Below are positions 47,828 to 59,265 of a stretch of DNA of 64,000 nt, piece after piece; position 1 is the stretch's first letter; each line of letters begins with the position of its first letter. A program made the position numbers and the translations under genes. Location of the stretch: assembly GCA_905250125.1 (NCBI GenBank), contig CAJNOL010000869.1:33661-97660 (forward strand). Reading direction: 5' to 3'. Source of the DNA: Rotaria sordida. Its lineage: Eukaryota > Rotifera > Eurotatoria > Philodinida > Philodinidae. The notes below the pieces were generated by a model. That model was not told where the DNA came from, did not search any database, and saw only the letters and a list, made by a program, of their open reading frames with translations.

Positions 47828-48095
47828 GATCTCAGAAAATGTTTTAAGGTATCAGAGTTTGTAAAGCTTTTTCCGCTGATCATTTTGATAAAAAAATTCT
47901 CTTTTCATCAAAAAATAACGGCGCTAGGGTCAAAATACTGAAAAGTGGAAAAAGTCGCATCGGTGACTTGTTTTTTCAGTATTCTGACTCTACCGTCGTT
48001 ATTTATCAATGGAGTAGGGCAACATTTTATATTAAAATGATCAGCAAAGAAAGCTCTACAAGATCTGATACATCAAAACACTTTCTGAAATCCTT
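47828..48095. repeat. Imperfect palindrome, about 270 bp
   Basis: Left arm (AGGTATCAGAGTTTGTAAAG, GCTGATCATTTTGAT, AATAACGGCGCTAGGGTCAA) pairs with the inverted right arm (GTATCAGATCTTGTAGAGC, GCTGATCATTTTAAT, AATAACGACGGTAGAGTCAG). Loop near 47955. Its left end touches the gag fragment. Foldback MITE-like; no target duplication confirmed. Confidence 0.7.
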
Positions 48096-48195
48096 GCATT
48101 TATATGACTGGCTATCTATGGTTATCCATGTTCAAAAAGTCGATCACAATAACTCATAATGGCTATATTCCTGCCCAATGGGACTTAGTGAATTC

Positions 48196-48218
48196 TGTAG
48201 AGCGAAGTCTGCTCTACA
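48196..48218. repeat. Small TGTAGAGC...GCTCTACA hairpin
   Basis: TGTAGAGC, seven-base loop, GCTCTACA. An almost identical hairpin lies at 51874-51896, with the same loop except one or two bases, and a half copy at 33004-33011. Confidence 0.6.
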
Positions 48219-49021
48219 AAACCCTATACATGGTAATTGAAACACGCCGAAAAAATTGTGCGTAAAATTCAACAAAACACTAAGGACTATGATTATTCCG
48301 GAAAAGGAAGATGATTTATGCATATTGCTTTGAAATTCCATTTGTTTGAGATGAAAATTGTAGTACGGTGGCATTTGAGCAATGGAAGTCGAGTGATGAA
48401 CTCGAAGAAGATTTCTAAGTCTATTGTGACCCAGTTGAGAGTATCTGAACAATGATTTCGATGAAAAGTTTTTCTAACATGTTATTTTGTCGAGTCAACG
48501 ATGTATGATTTGAATTTATCTAAAAGAATTCTACAGTAGAGAACCGACTATAACTTTGATCCGTTAAACAGTGACTGATTATATGGATATATGATTTATC
48601 TTACGCTTATGGTTATGACACGTTTGTATGATATGGCATATAAGACGCATGACTAGTGGTATTAACTATGTAGATTCATTCTCTTTTTTTCCTTACATAT
48701 ATGTTTCTTTCCTTTTGCCAGGTTTTTTTCTGGTTGTTTCTCTCTTAGTTTCTTCCATTCTTTTTGGTATGTATATTTCATGTGCTCCAAGATAATGTGA
48801 AAACCGTATGGTATGTTCCATTGTATCTTCCATTTAGCACATTACATAAATACATACTGTTATCTGTCTGCAGAGAGTAATGAAGCTCAGTTTACTGTTT
48901 GTCCGAGACATTTTGAATTTATGAATAAACATATACGCATCAAAATAGAGTGGACCTTTCAGCTACTATTTTCAAAACTCATTCTGTACACTATATCAAT
49001 TAGTCTCAAAAAGTCAGAAAC

Positions 49022-49529
49022 ATGCCGTACAAAAAGAAGATCTTGTGAGCCCATCCTGTGCATACTAAAGATACTCAATCAGGATATAATCCATCGCATC
49101 CTAACGGTAGAAAGACTATTAATGCGGTCCAAGCCGATTTGATCAACGAACATATATCTTCTAACACAGTCTGGTCGTCAAAAATGCTTGTAGCTGGTGA
49201 CCAACTGTACAAACAGTGTTTCAATTTTCTGTCAGTTTTGTCAAATGAGTCATTCGATTCCCAAGAGATGAACGTTGATAATGAAGATCGAATGAGTACA
49301 AGCAGTGCAAGCGATGTATCTGAAGATATCGCTAATCCTCCATCATCTGAAGAGTGGCCGTTCACTCGACAGAAAGCACGAGAAGAATTGAATGCTGTCT
49401 TTCAGCTGCTGAAAATGAATAAAATACGTGATGAGTAAGCATTTTCTCGTAGTTTGCCTATCAATTCTTCTATTTTTTTTTGACAGTCATCGAAACAAGT
49501 TGATTCGAGAACAAGTCGACGATGTATAG
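49022..49529 (+). pseudogene. Unknown small two-exon gene with one in-frame TGA
   Basis: Frame from ATG 49022: MPYKKKIL, TGA at 49046-49048, then open for 128 codons to a splice donor (GA|GTAAGC at 49435). A 52-bp intron and acceptor (GACAG, ends 49486) lead in phase to TCATCGAAACAAG and TAG at 49527-49529. Coherent splicing and the long open frame on both sides of the TGA indicate a real gene. The protein is Ser/Asp/Glu-rich in the middle (MNVDNEDRMSTSSASDVSED) with a helical C-terminus (KAREELNAVFQLLKMNKIRD). No family recognised. If the TGA is genuine the gene is broken, or starts at a later codon. Confidence 0.5.
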
Positions 49530-49717
49530 CGATATCTCCAGTTCGATCAGACATAGGAGATTAGAGAAATGCGGATGCTTTTGCACTTTGTTTTTCATGA
49601 AAAGGTTGGCTTGGAAAAAACGCGAAACAATGTATAGTTTTCCCTATTTTCATTGCATAAATTTGATAATATATAAAGGCAATTTTTGGTTTCCAAAATG
49701 TATTCAGTAGATAAATA

Positions 49718-50525
49718 CTACTTCAGACTATACAAAATATATTTACTAATAGGATATTTATTTCTATCAGTATTAATAGCTGCATATTCTACATATCCGA
49801 ATAATTGTTGACATATTCGAGCCAACGCACAAGCAGTCATCATGCCATGTAAAGCACCCACAAATACTGTTCGACTGATATGTTCAGTAGAACCAAATCG
49901 TTGTTCCCAACTTTCATAGCTATCACTTTCAGATAATCATTGTGAATCTCCCTAAATGATAAAAAAGATATTCTTTAAATTTAATTCTCATAGAGAATAC
50001 TTACTACAAACCACGGAATAATTCGAATTTAGAAAAAGAAAATATTTTTCTATGCTTTTTCTTTGTGAAGTTGTTTGTTGACTATCAACATCAAGATAAT
50101 ATTCACATCGACCATCATCTAATGATCGATCAGTTTTTGTTGAACATATATGTAAAATATGATGAATGAATTCTTCATTTTCATAAATAGCATAAGCAAT
50201 AACAGTCGTAACTAATTTAAAAGAAACTTTCAATTTAAAAATTTATTCATAATAAAAATTTCTCATACTATTTGATGAATGTCTATGTATGGACATATTA
50301 TCCATATTGAGCCATTCTAGTCGAATTTATCCAAAACTTCCTAAACATTCTTGTAAATCTTTCATTTAAATTTTAATACAAAAAAAAAAATCTTTAATAT
50401 AAAAGAGCACACTTATGAGGATTAAGATCATGTGAAATACCACCAAGAAATATTTTGCAAGACAATGATGGCGGTCTCAGAAAATATTCGTGATCGAACA
50501 AGTAATGGTGGTGTTCATATCAAAC
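49718..50525 (-). pseudogene. Decayed CPEB-type RNA-binding protein gene
   Basis: Minus strand, 5' at about 50525. Traces of RRM1: FLGGISHDLNPHKC, then after a break LQECLGSFG and IRLEW, then AYAIYENEEFIHHILHIC, and CEYYLDVDSQQ. A frameshifted IRIIPWFV follows, then across a GTAAGT...TTTAG intron the linker and RRM2: [39 protein letters not shown]. These are the landmarks of CPEB tandem RRMs, which bind U-rich elements in mRNA 3' UTRs. A TGA replaces an expected Trp-like codon after GDSQ, there are at least two further stops or shifts, and the 3' exon is missing. Not functional. Confidence 0.7.
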
Positions 50526-50732
50526 CTGATTGAACTTTTCCAAAATGCCCTTTAATAGACAAAAACAGAATTCTCTAACGAGGGAACTACCAAAAGTGGA
50601 ACCCGAAGTTTGAGTTCACAAGCAAGTTTTGGATAAGATTAGGAAAAGCTTATAAAGCTTCATGTTCATGGATCTCTGGAGCTTTTCGATTCAGCTTTAG
50701 ATACTTATCGAAATATCAAGTAATGAAATTGT

Positions 50733-50922
50733 CTGATGACTCTGAGAATATTCTGAAAGTTTCAGCCGAAAAGAATGTTCTTCCGTCGAGATATTAAATT
50801 TTCAAGTATACTCGATCTTTGTAGGAAATCTGTCACAAACGACCGCTTTTTGGAAAATTCAATATCTCGATAGAAGAATATTCTTTTTCGCTGAAACTTT
50901 CAGGCTACTCTAGGAATCATTA
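50733..50922. repeat. Inverted repeat hairpin, about 70-bp arms
   Basis: TGAAAGTTTCAGCCGAAAAG and ATGTTCTTCCGTCGAGATAT at 50753-50795 recur inverted at 50860-50905 with few mismatches, around a 50-nt loop. Foldback-like; borders uncertain. Confidence 0.6.
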
Positions 50923-51594
50923 GTCCTATCTATGGGCTCAATTTCACATCAAAATTCTGTTTTTTGGTTTCTTCTGTAAACACCTCAGAATTGGTCCAAA
51001 AATTCAGTAAGATGATAAATAGAAAAATTTAATTTTAATATTAAATGTTAAGTGATAACTTTAAACTTAATTTTAAATTAAATTAAATGATCTATCCCTA
51101 AATTTCAAGTCGAAATTCCAGACTCAGCTTTTCTGATGTTCCTCAAGGTGACCATGACACTGTGCTTAGAAAACACTGTAAAAATGCAGTATCTCAGCAG
51201 CAATAACCTATGGGCCCGAACTCTTTCCAGGATATTTATAACCCATTATGACCTATATAATGCATTTAGTCTCGACTTAAAAGCGATGAATCACTTGGAG
51301 ACCTTCCTCTCGTAAATATAATTCTGTTGTACAAGTATTGCAACTCACTGTACATGAATGAAACCATTGTTTTCTTTTGAGTCAAGTTATTTTTGAATCG
51401 GTTTGTATTATCTTAATATGTGTGTGTATTGAATTTTGTCTTGCTATGAATCAATACTACAAAATCTACATATATATCTTAAATAGACAACGAGAGAGCA
51501 ACTTAGAGCAACGAAAAGCGAATGCAGAAAACACAATTTTAGAGAATCTTGGTGAAATTCCATGATAGGAGCGGATTATCAAAACATATCCATC
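50923..51594. other. Intergenic region, nothing recognised
   Basis: AT-rich; includes a short AATTTTAATATTAAAT-type simple stretch near 51030-51090. No gene. Confidence 0.45.
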
Positions 51595-52377
51595 TAACGG
51601 GTGGATCGAAAGTTTTCGCACAAAATGTTTGTTCATTTTTGGCCTGCTTGAAAGTATTTCAGATGAGTCAAAAACTATGGGTTAAGACCAGAATTTTGTG
51701 CTCTCTCCGAATATGTGCTCATAAATTTTGTGTCTGTTTTTGCTTGAGAGTAATAAGGAAATCTTGGAAAGGCCTAAAAAATTAGTTTGGACGAAAAATT
51801 TTTCCGTACATTTTCGTATTTTCAGTATTGGGCTCCGAAACCAAAAGTTGGAAATTTTGTTGATATATCAGCTTGTAGAGCAAAATCTGCTCTACAAAAT
51901 GGACTATTTGAGTTTCTTTTTGTCTTCAGATAAGGCATCTAAATTTTCGTTTTCCTATCACCCTCATTTTTGAAGAATCGATTTTTTGACGAAAGGGCGT
52001 TTTACATCGAAAGTAGCTCCCGAGAAAATGCTAATAGCTTCACTTGGGTATAAGCTACGGCTTAGTTTGATATCACATTTTGTAAAGAAGTGTCCACTCT
52101 ACAAAATTACCGACTCTGACAATTTTTAGCACCTTCGCAAAGAGACTTATGAGGGTTAGCAAAAACCTGTTTGTTCGCCGTCCAAACCAATTTTTTAGGC
52201 CTTTCCAAGATTTCCTCATTACTCTCGAGCAAAAACAGACACAAAATTTATGAGCATATATTCGGAAAGAGCACAAAATTCTGGTCTTAACCCATAGTTT
52301 TTGACTCATCTGAAATACTTTCAAACAGGCCAAAAATGAACAAACATTTTGTGCGAAAACTTTCGATCCACCCGTTA
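51595..52377. mobile_element. Mariner-like MITE with long inverted arms
   Basis: Element 51597-52375 begins ACGGGTGGATCGAAAGTTTT and ends with its inverse; both ends are flanked by TA (51595-51596, 52376-52377), the Tc1/mariner target. Arms are about 200 bp and nearly identical (e.g. GACCAGAATTTTGTGCTCT inverted at the right). The 360-nt centre holds a TGTAGAGC...GCTCTACA hairpin at 51874-51896. No transposase. Confidence 0.8.
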
Positions 52378-53419
52378 TAACCTGATTTTTAAAATGTTAC
52401 TGTAGATTAAATAGTATAATGTCGAGTGTATATGGTTTGAATACGATGGAAGTAATTAGTTACATCAATTATGTCAAACAATATGAGATAACATTTAAAA
52501 GAACAAACATTTATGTCGAATAGATTGAGAAGAACTTGATGATCATAATGATGGTAATAATGGTACTTATAGTACAGATGATACTGATGATTGATGACTT
52601 TCTATGATGAATTTACGTTAATATCTTCGAATTTCTTTTTGATCGATTGATTCAACTTTCCAATCTTTCTGGAAAAAAAGCATTAATAAGATAAAGATTG
52701 GAAAGAATCTCCTGAAATATCAATTCCTTATCATAAAATAAACTGAATGTATGGATTCTGATGTGACGTTCTTAATGGGAAAACAAACTCCAAAGATTAA
52801 TGAATCATGTAATGAAGTGGAGGATGGCTAAAAATTTATATAAGAAGATATTTAAAACCGATGCTTTATCTCAGAAGAAAAGCAACTAGATTTTTTCGTG
52901 GACTTTATTAAAAGATGCAGTAATGTCAACTTTAGATGATATTAAAGACCCAAGTCATTTCTCTCTTTTTGTTTTAAAGTTATTTAAAAAATGCCTACAT
53001 CCATTTAACTCTGAAATGGACATTAGTTTAAGATAAAAATTACATTCTGATCATGCTTATCTTCGATTTTCGTCTCAAAAAGTAAAAACTAAATGAATTA
53101 TAACATTCTACGCCGATGATTCATCTGTTCTCACGCCACTTTTCAACATAATGACATGTTGAGTAGAAAAAATTTAAAGTCTTATCTATAAACATGACAA
53201 AAATTTTATAGGATAACTCTTTTAATATGAGACAAGAAATGATCGGATTCCATACTTTACATCATCAACTGTATCACTAACATAAAGAACCATTCAAGTT
53301 AATCAACCAATGTATTTTTTAAAACTCTAGAAAGCTTATAAATAGTTTTCCGATCATAATCTAAAAAGACTTTCTTCTTTACTTCTAGGTACATATACAA
53401 ACACAATACAATTTCCTAT

Positions 53420-55325
53420 ATCAGTATTTAAATAAAGTCATGAACTCACAAGCATGAACAATTGATTCAATATCAAGATTATCATGAACAAGTGATCGAT
53501 CTATTCACATAACTAAATTAGTTGCTAATCTAATCATTTACAACTTTCTTCCTTTATCAATAGTTAAAAGTCCTCATCTACAAGTAATTCTTGAAGAAGC
53601 TGAACCATCTTATGTTATTTCAAAATGAAAATATTTTACTAATAAAGTTTTTCAGGAAATGTACAATGAGGTTCAACGGAAAGTTTACGAAGAATTACAA
53701 CAAGCACTCAGTAATACATTCTATATTTAAGATAACTTACAGATTGTCTTTTTCTAATGTTTTAGATATCTGTTTAACAACAGATATTTGGACTTCTCTA
53801 GCTAATTAAGCTTATATGACAATTACAGCACATTTTATTGATTTGAAGAATAATAAAATAAAAAATGTTGTATTAGTAAGAAGAGAACTTATAGGAAATC
53901 ATACAATTGAATGTATTGTAGAACAATTAGAAAATACTTGTAGTACATGGTCAATCGGTGAGAAAATCATTTGTTTATTATTTGATACTTATCCTACTAT
54001 GAGAAAAGTAGAAATTGAATTTGGAAATAATTTGATTTTATTTATAATTTTAGACTTGTAATAGTTATTGATTTATATATAGAATGGATTGGTTGCGTCG
54101 ATCATCTTATTAATTTATCTACTAATGATATTGTTCGAAAGGCAAGATGAAATGAAAAATATATTTTCGATAATTTGATACATCGTCTTATGTACTAGAG
54201 ATGATCATTTAGCAAATGAAATATTAAATAAATAGCAAGGATCGTTTGGTTAAAAAAGAAACTGAGATTTTATTTTGTTTTTTAACAGTTACGAAATTGA
54301 ATCATTGTAGGTTATATTAAATGTCAATTGATTATTAATGTTATAACTTGGTAGAAAAGTACTTTCTATATGCTCCAAAGGTTTATTCAAGAAACAAATT
54401 TGTTTGACAACATGTTTAAATGAAAACCTGTTTCAAAAACATCTGATCAATGCTAAATTTTTGAAAGTAATAGAGTGAGATGTTTTAGAACAATTAATGG
54501 TAAGATGCTATTGAAATGTAAACTATGTAAATTTTTTGTTGAATTTTAGGTTATATTAGAACATTTTGAAGTAGCTACACGAAAACTATCATCTGATTCT
54601 TCACCAATATTATCAATTATTTTATCTGTTCTTACAATTTTAATTACAAGTCTCGAAGATCGATCTACTGATTCTTCTCTTTTAAAGAAAATAAAAGATA
54701 CATTTCATGGTAGTATTGAGGAACAGTTCAAAATAACATACAATAATAAATTAGAATGTAGAGAAATAAACAGCTAAATATTATATGATAAAGTTTTTTT
54801 TTAGGTACTATTATGTACAGTATTTTATCCACATTGGAAAAATTTTCAACGTTCATCTTATAAGAATTATGTTGAAAGATTATCATTATTAAATAAATTG
54901 CAGGCATTTGAAGCAAAACAACTTGCATATTTATATTTACAAGAACAATATAATAGTTTGCTTGAAAACAATTTAGTTACTTCATTCTTTCAATATTCAA
55001 CAACACGAAGAAAAAGAAAAAGAATTTGATTTATTTGATATAATGATAACAAATCGAAACATTCCATCATCTAATAATCGAAAGTCTGAGTTGTTGATGT
55101 ATGAAAATGAACGAGAAATATACCGAAATGCAAATCCTCTTGAATGATGGCATGCTAGTAAAATAAAACATCTCATATTATCACAATTAACTTTTAAATA
55201 TTTGTATATATCTCGAACAAGTGTGTGTCATCAGAGAGAATGTTTTCAGCAACAGGTCATTTAACTTCAGATAGATGCTCAAGATTGACATCCATGACAA
55301 TGCTAATATTTTATTGTTCTTGAAT
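53420..55325 (+). pseudogene. Decayed hAT transposase (ZBED-like)
   Basis: Plus-strand pieces in conserved order: NFLPLSIVKSPHLQVILEEA near 53545-53600; DICLTTDIWTSLAN then a stop and YMTITAHFIDLKNN at 53760-53850; IGNHTIECIVEQLEN and IGEKIICLLFDTYP, the RNase H core of ZBED-type hAT transposases; VILEHFEVATRKLSSDSSPI after a GTAAG...TTTTAG intron; VLLCTVFYPHWKNF after a second; and a dimerisation tail near 55200-55290 (STSVCHQRECFQQQ..LTSDRCSRLTS) with a shift. Multiple stops and frameshifts make it inactive. TIRs and target duplication were not found. Upstream 52540-53420 may be its decayed N-terminus. Confidence 0.75.
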
Positions 55326-57236
55326 AAAAACAGTTAAAAACGATTTGTTTATTGTCTGATATAATATTTATCTGAATATTCATATTTTTTGTTATTATTT
55401 ATTATTCTTGTACTATTTGAATTTGTGGTAAAATAAATTTATGAAATTAAAAATATAGTTGTATCCTCAAGATATTCACACCAAATAGTTAATTACTATC
55501 ATTTTTGGTTATTCCATAGGTTCGAAACATATTATATCTCAATCTATATTATATAATCGTTTATTTCATTTTGCTTTTATACTCACAATGCATCGTAACA
55601 CGTAAGAAACGTCTTACACTTATTGTGACTTTAATTATAAGATTTTACTTTCGTTCTGTTGTTTCGTTTACATCTATATACATACTTATCACGATTATTT
55701 TTTCTTTCTGTTTTGCCATGACTTCCAACGAAACGAAAATGAAGATATATCGCTTCTTACGTCTTACGGTCTATCACAAGAAATAATCGATTATAATCTT
55801 CCATTTAATCTAAAAAAAGTATAATTTCTGGATTTTCATCAATGATCTGCGCTTTAAATCGATGAAAATCATGTATATGTTGATTTTCTTGTTAAATTTT
55901 TTTTTGCATAAGTAGTATCAAAAACGATTGTCTCCACTTATATGTAGAAGGAACGTTTGAAGCTTGATTCTACCAAGATCAACGGTATTGAGCAGAATAC
56001 TATTGCTTGTGAAGTATTAATATTTTATCTATCTTGTACAACAATGACAGAAGAAACAAATTAAGCTGTCCTATAGTGCACGTTTTTCTCCAACCTTGGA
56101 TTCACTTTCTCTCTCCGTCAATGAAGCTGTTCGAACGGTGAATGAGTGAATAAGTAAAACAATGATAATATGCCTATGAAGAAACGATATATAAATAATA
56201 TATGACCATGTGTTATTTTACGTATATGGATGAATGCACACAAGCCAAGCTTATTTTTTCAATGTCTGTACAAGCAACATAATGCTTTTATTTTTTCTTT
56301 TTTGCATAGAATAACTTCGATTCATTATACTATTATTTTGCTCGTCAAAATAAACGATTGCACAAAACTACAGTGAGAAAACGTAAGTCTTTCAAAATTG
56401 CATTCTCTTTAGAAGACTTTTTTCATAATCAGTATCCAGTGGATTTCCCAATCCTTCAGTAGTATGACTAAGCTTGTGTAGTATTATTTTCGTATCATAG
56501 TAGTTATTTTCCAATCGACAAAAATCCTGAAAAGTTCTGTATGAAATGAATAGCAGATATTAATTATTGTAACCGTCACTCTTCTCATCGAGCATCTGAA
56601 GCAAAAATTATCAATAGGTTTTGTGAGTTTCACCGTAGAAAAAAACTCTTTGATATTGTATTCTTCTACCATTCAAAAAGGTTTGACCTTGCTGAAAATT
56701 AGATACAATGCTGTACAGAAAACAAGTACTTTAGAAAATTTTCATGGAAAGAATTATCTTCAACTGAGTTTTTGGCAATAAATATGTTCAGGATAATGTA
56801 TCCAGAGTGAATAATTTTAAGTGCATAATGACTATTTTTCTTATGTCGACAAAATTCGAGCCGAAAGGTCTTGAAAGAATCGTATTCTACCGAAAAAATA
56901 TCTCTGTGGTTAGGATTATCAAGAGAATTCTCAAGTTACAATGGAGATATGGGATAATAGAGTTATTTGATATTTCTGTTATTCGAAATCTTATGACGAA
57001 GATAAAAATAAGAAGAGATTTTTCAGGGAAAGAAAAGCTTGTTATTGCAATCTCATTGGGGCTGAAATGTGGAACTCACATATTTCATACAAAAAAAATC
57101 ATACGCAATGACCTTGAACTTCGGTTGCTAAGGTCTCTAATGGAGAGTGGAGATGGGAAACTAGAAAACTTCGACTCAAAACTTGAGTCGGTGGGAAATT
57201 TGAATTTGCGGCAAAATCCGAAACGAACCAATGGTA
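55326..57236. other. Intergenic region, nothing recognised
   Basis: AT-rich 1.9 kb. Open frames at 56484-56672 (-) and 56828-57253 (+) have no recognisable domain; the second lies next to a minisatellite. Confidence 0.45.
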
Positions 57237-57263
57237 ATCAATATAAAAACTAGCAGTAGCATG

Positions 57264-57460
57264 GTCTTATACCACTATAGCGGTATAATGATATATTTTT
57301 ATACCCCTATAGTGGTATAGCAGTAAAATCGGTATAAGGATATATTTTTATACCACTATAGCGGTATACCGGTATTAGGGTGCGTTTTTATGCCGCTATA
57401 GCAGTAGAAGCGGTATATAGGTATATTTTTATACTGCTAAAGGAGTGTGAGGATGTAGGT
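57264..57460. repeat. Minisatellite of palindromic ATACCACTATAGCGGTAT units
   Basis: About four to five units, spacing about 40-49 bp, each with a palindrome such as ATACCACTATAGCGGTAT followed by ATATATTTTTATAC. Every unit can form a perfect or near-perfect small hairpin. Confidence 0.75.
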
Positions 57461-57899
57461 GGTATGATAGGTATATAATTATGGCGCTCTAGGAATATAG
57501 TACACCTCGGAACTTTCGAAGCTCCTGTGGGTTGCAAATTCTACATCATCCAAACTTTTCGGGGCGTTGCTTGTATTAGGTCCTACAGTTTTTCGATATT
57601 CTTACACGGAAAGTCGTGTACTTATGAGCAATAACCTTGAAAACAATATCGATGGTTTTACAACAGAATAATACCTTATTGTTTCAGTTCGATGAAAAGA
57701 AATGGAGATTTCCTTCATCAAATGCTTTGTTTTGTTGTATTTCATATCGAAGTTTTGAAGGATAAATGTTTCTCGTAGATATATAAAATGATATTGTTAG
57801 AAAAATAGAAAATTTTACGCCGAACACAATAAGCACAAAGAGAAGAAAAGGGATATTTGTAACGAATAGAAAGTATTTATCTCGTTCCATATGTGATAG

Positions 57900-58030
57900 A
57901 TGTGGCTCTTTGAGCCAGAACGCGCCGAAACTTGGATAAAGGTGTGTGCATGCCATCCGGCAGTAGGATCAGTGTAGAAGTGAAACTTGTTTTCACATAC
58001 ATGTGGCTTATCGGCGCTCTTCGGGAATAG
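57900..58030. repeat. Outlying copies of the 123-bp repeat
   Basis: One full and one partial copy of the GC-rich unit found at 58440-58990 (GATAAAGGTGTGTGCATGCC, GTGTAGAAGTGAAAC, TTTTCACATACATGTGGCTT), separated from the main array by a palindromic TTCAAGTTTCAA block and another tandem array. Confidence 0.65.
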
Positions 58031-58119
58031 TGTCAAACTTGAAACTTGAATTCAATTGAATTTTCAAGTATCGAGTGAGTTTTCAAGTTTCAAATTTCAA
58101 CCCTTTCCCGACCAGTTCT

Positions 58120-58405
58120 TTCGCGAGCGGTCATTTCGCGGCACCCACACCAGGTGTGATGTGATGTGATGTGTGTCGTATTGTGACCACTCCTTTGGCG
58201 GCACCCACACGAGATGCGATGTGATGCGAGTCGTATTGTAGCCACTCCTTGCGCGGTACCCACACCAGGTGTGATGTGATGTGTGTCGTATTGTGGTCAC
58301 TCCGTACGTGACCAGTACCTTCGCGGCACCCACACGAGGTGAGATGTGATGTATGTCGTATTGTGGCCATTCATTTCTCGATCAGTGCCTTCGCGGGCAC
58401 ATACA
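58120..58405. repeat. About 62-bp tandem array, 4-5 copies
   Basis: Units of the form GCGGCACCCACACGAGATGC, GATGTGATG, GTCGTATTGTGGCCACTCCTT. More GC-rich than surroundings. Flanked on both sides by AACTTGAAACTTGAA / TTCAAGTTTCAAGTTT palindromic sequence (58035-58095, 58408-58455), so the array sits inside an inverted repeat. Confidence 0.75.
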
Positions 58406-58444
58406 TGTAAAACTTGAAACTTGAAACGTCAATTGAATTCAAGT

Positions 58445-58990
58445 TTCAAGTTTTACATATGTGTCTTCCGGTGGTTCTTCGGGCCACCACGCGGCGAACC
58501 TTAAATAAAGGTGTATGCACGCCCTCTGGTAATGAGAAGAGTGTAGAAGTCGAATCTGTTTTCACATATACATGGCTTATCGGCGCTCTTTGGATGGTCC
58601 TTCGGGTCACCACCTGCCGATACTTAGATAAAGGTGTTTGTACACCCTCTGGTACTGTGAAGAGTGTAGAAGTCGAATCTGTTCTCACATAGACGTGGCT
58701 CGTCGGCGCTCTTCGCGTGGCCCATCGGGCCACCACGCGCCGGGACTTAGATAAAGGTGTGTGTACGCCCTCTCGTAGTGGGAAAACCCTAGAAGTCAAA
58801 CCTGTTGTCACATAGACGTGGCTTCTCGGCACTCTTCGGGTGGCCCTTGGAGGTCCATCACACGCTGTGAATTGAGTAAAGATGTGTGTGGGCTCTCTGA
58901 CAGAGTAGAGACGTCTCAAATCATACATGTTTTCAGAGAAATGTGGCTTATGGGCATTAGATGAGCCACCACGCAGTGACGCTTAAATAA
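58445..58990. repeat. GC-rich 123-bp tandem repeat with an open minus frame
   Basis: Four to five copies, spacing 112-125 bp, containing GATAAAGGTGTGTGCACGCC, CTCTGGTA, GTGTAGAAGTCGAATCTGTT, CACATAGACGTGGCT and CGGCGCTCTTCGG. Since 123 is a multiple of three, the minus strand stays open for about 160 codons (58928-58446), giving a repeat with SHVYV.TDSTSTLF and PEGVHTPLSK in each copy. No known protein repeat recognised; base composition is unlike neighbouring DNA. Confidence 0.75.
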
Positions 58991-59265
58991 AGGTGTGTTC
59001 GCGTTTTGTGTCGGAACAGTGGTCATACATCGTTGTGCTTAATTATGCCAGCGATACCTCAGAAGTGGTACAATATAGCAGTAGTCATTCTACGGAAGTC
59101 TGGTTCGTGTTTTTAGTGCAGCCAATTGTAACAATGCGCTACACAAATATATGGGCTGCTATGGGTAATACACTAATGTTTTCCAAGTGTAAATAGAGAA
59201 ATAGAATTGAAAGAATCAAAGACTGGCAATTGTATAGTAGGTTGCGTCTCCCGAACAGTATTTTA
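58991..59265. other. Intergenic region
   Basis: No gene, repeat or mobile element recognised between the 123-bp array and the open frame at 59266. Confidence 0.4.

Noticed and set aside
56807-57253. 148-codon plus ORF
   Set aside because: Non-ATG first codon; no domain; resembles dispersed noncoding repeat text seen near 50.75 kb.
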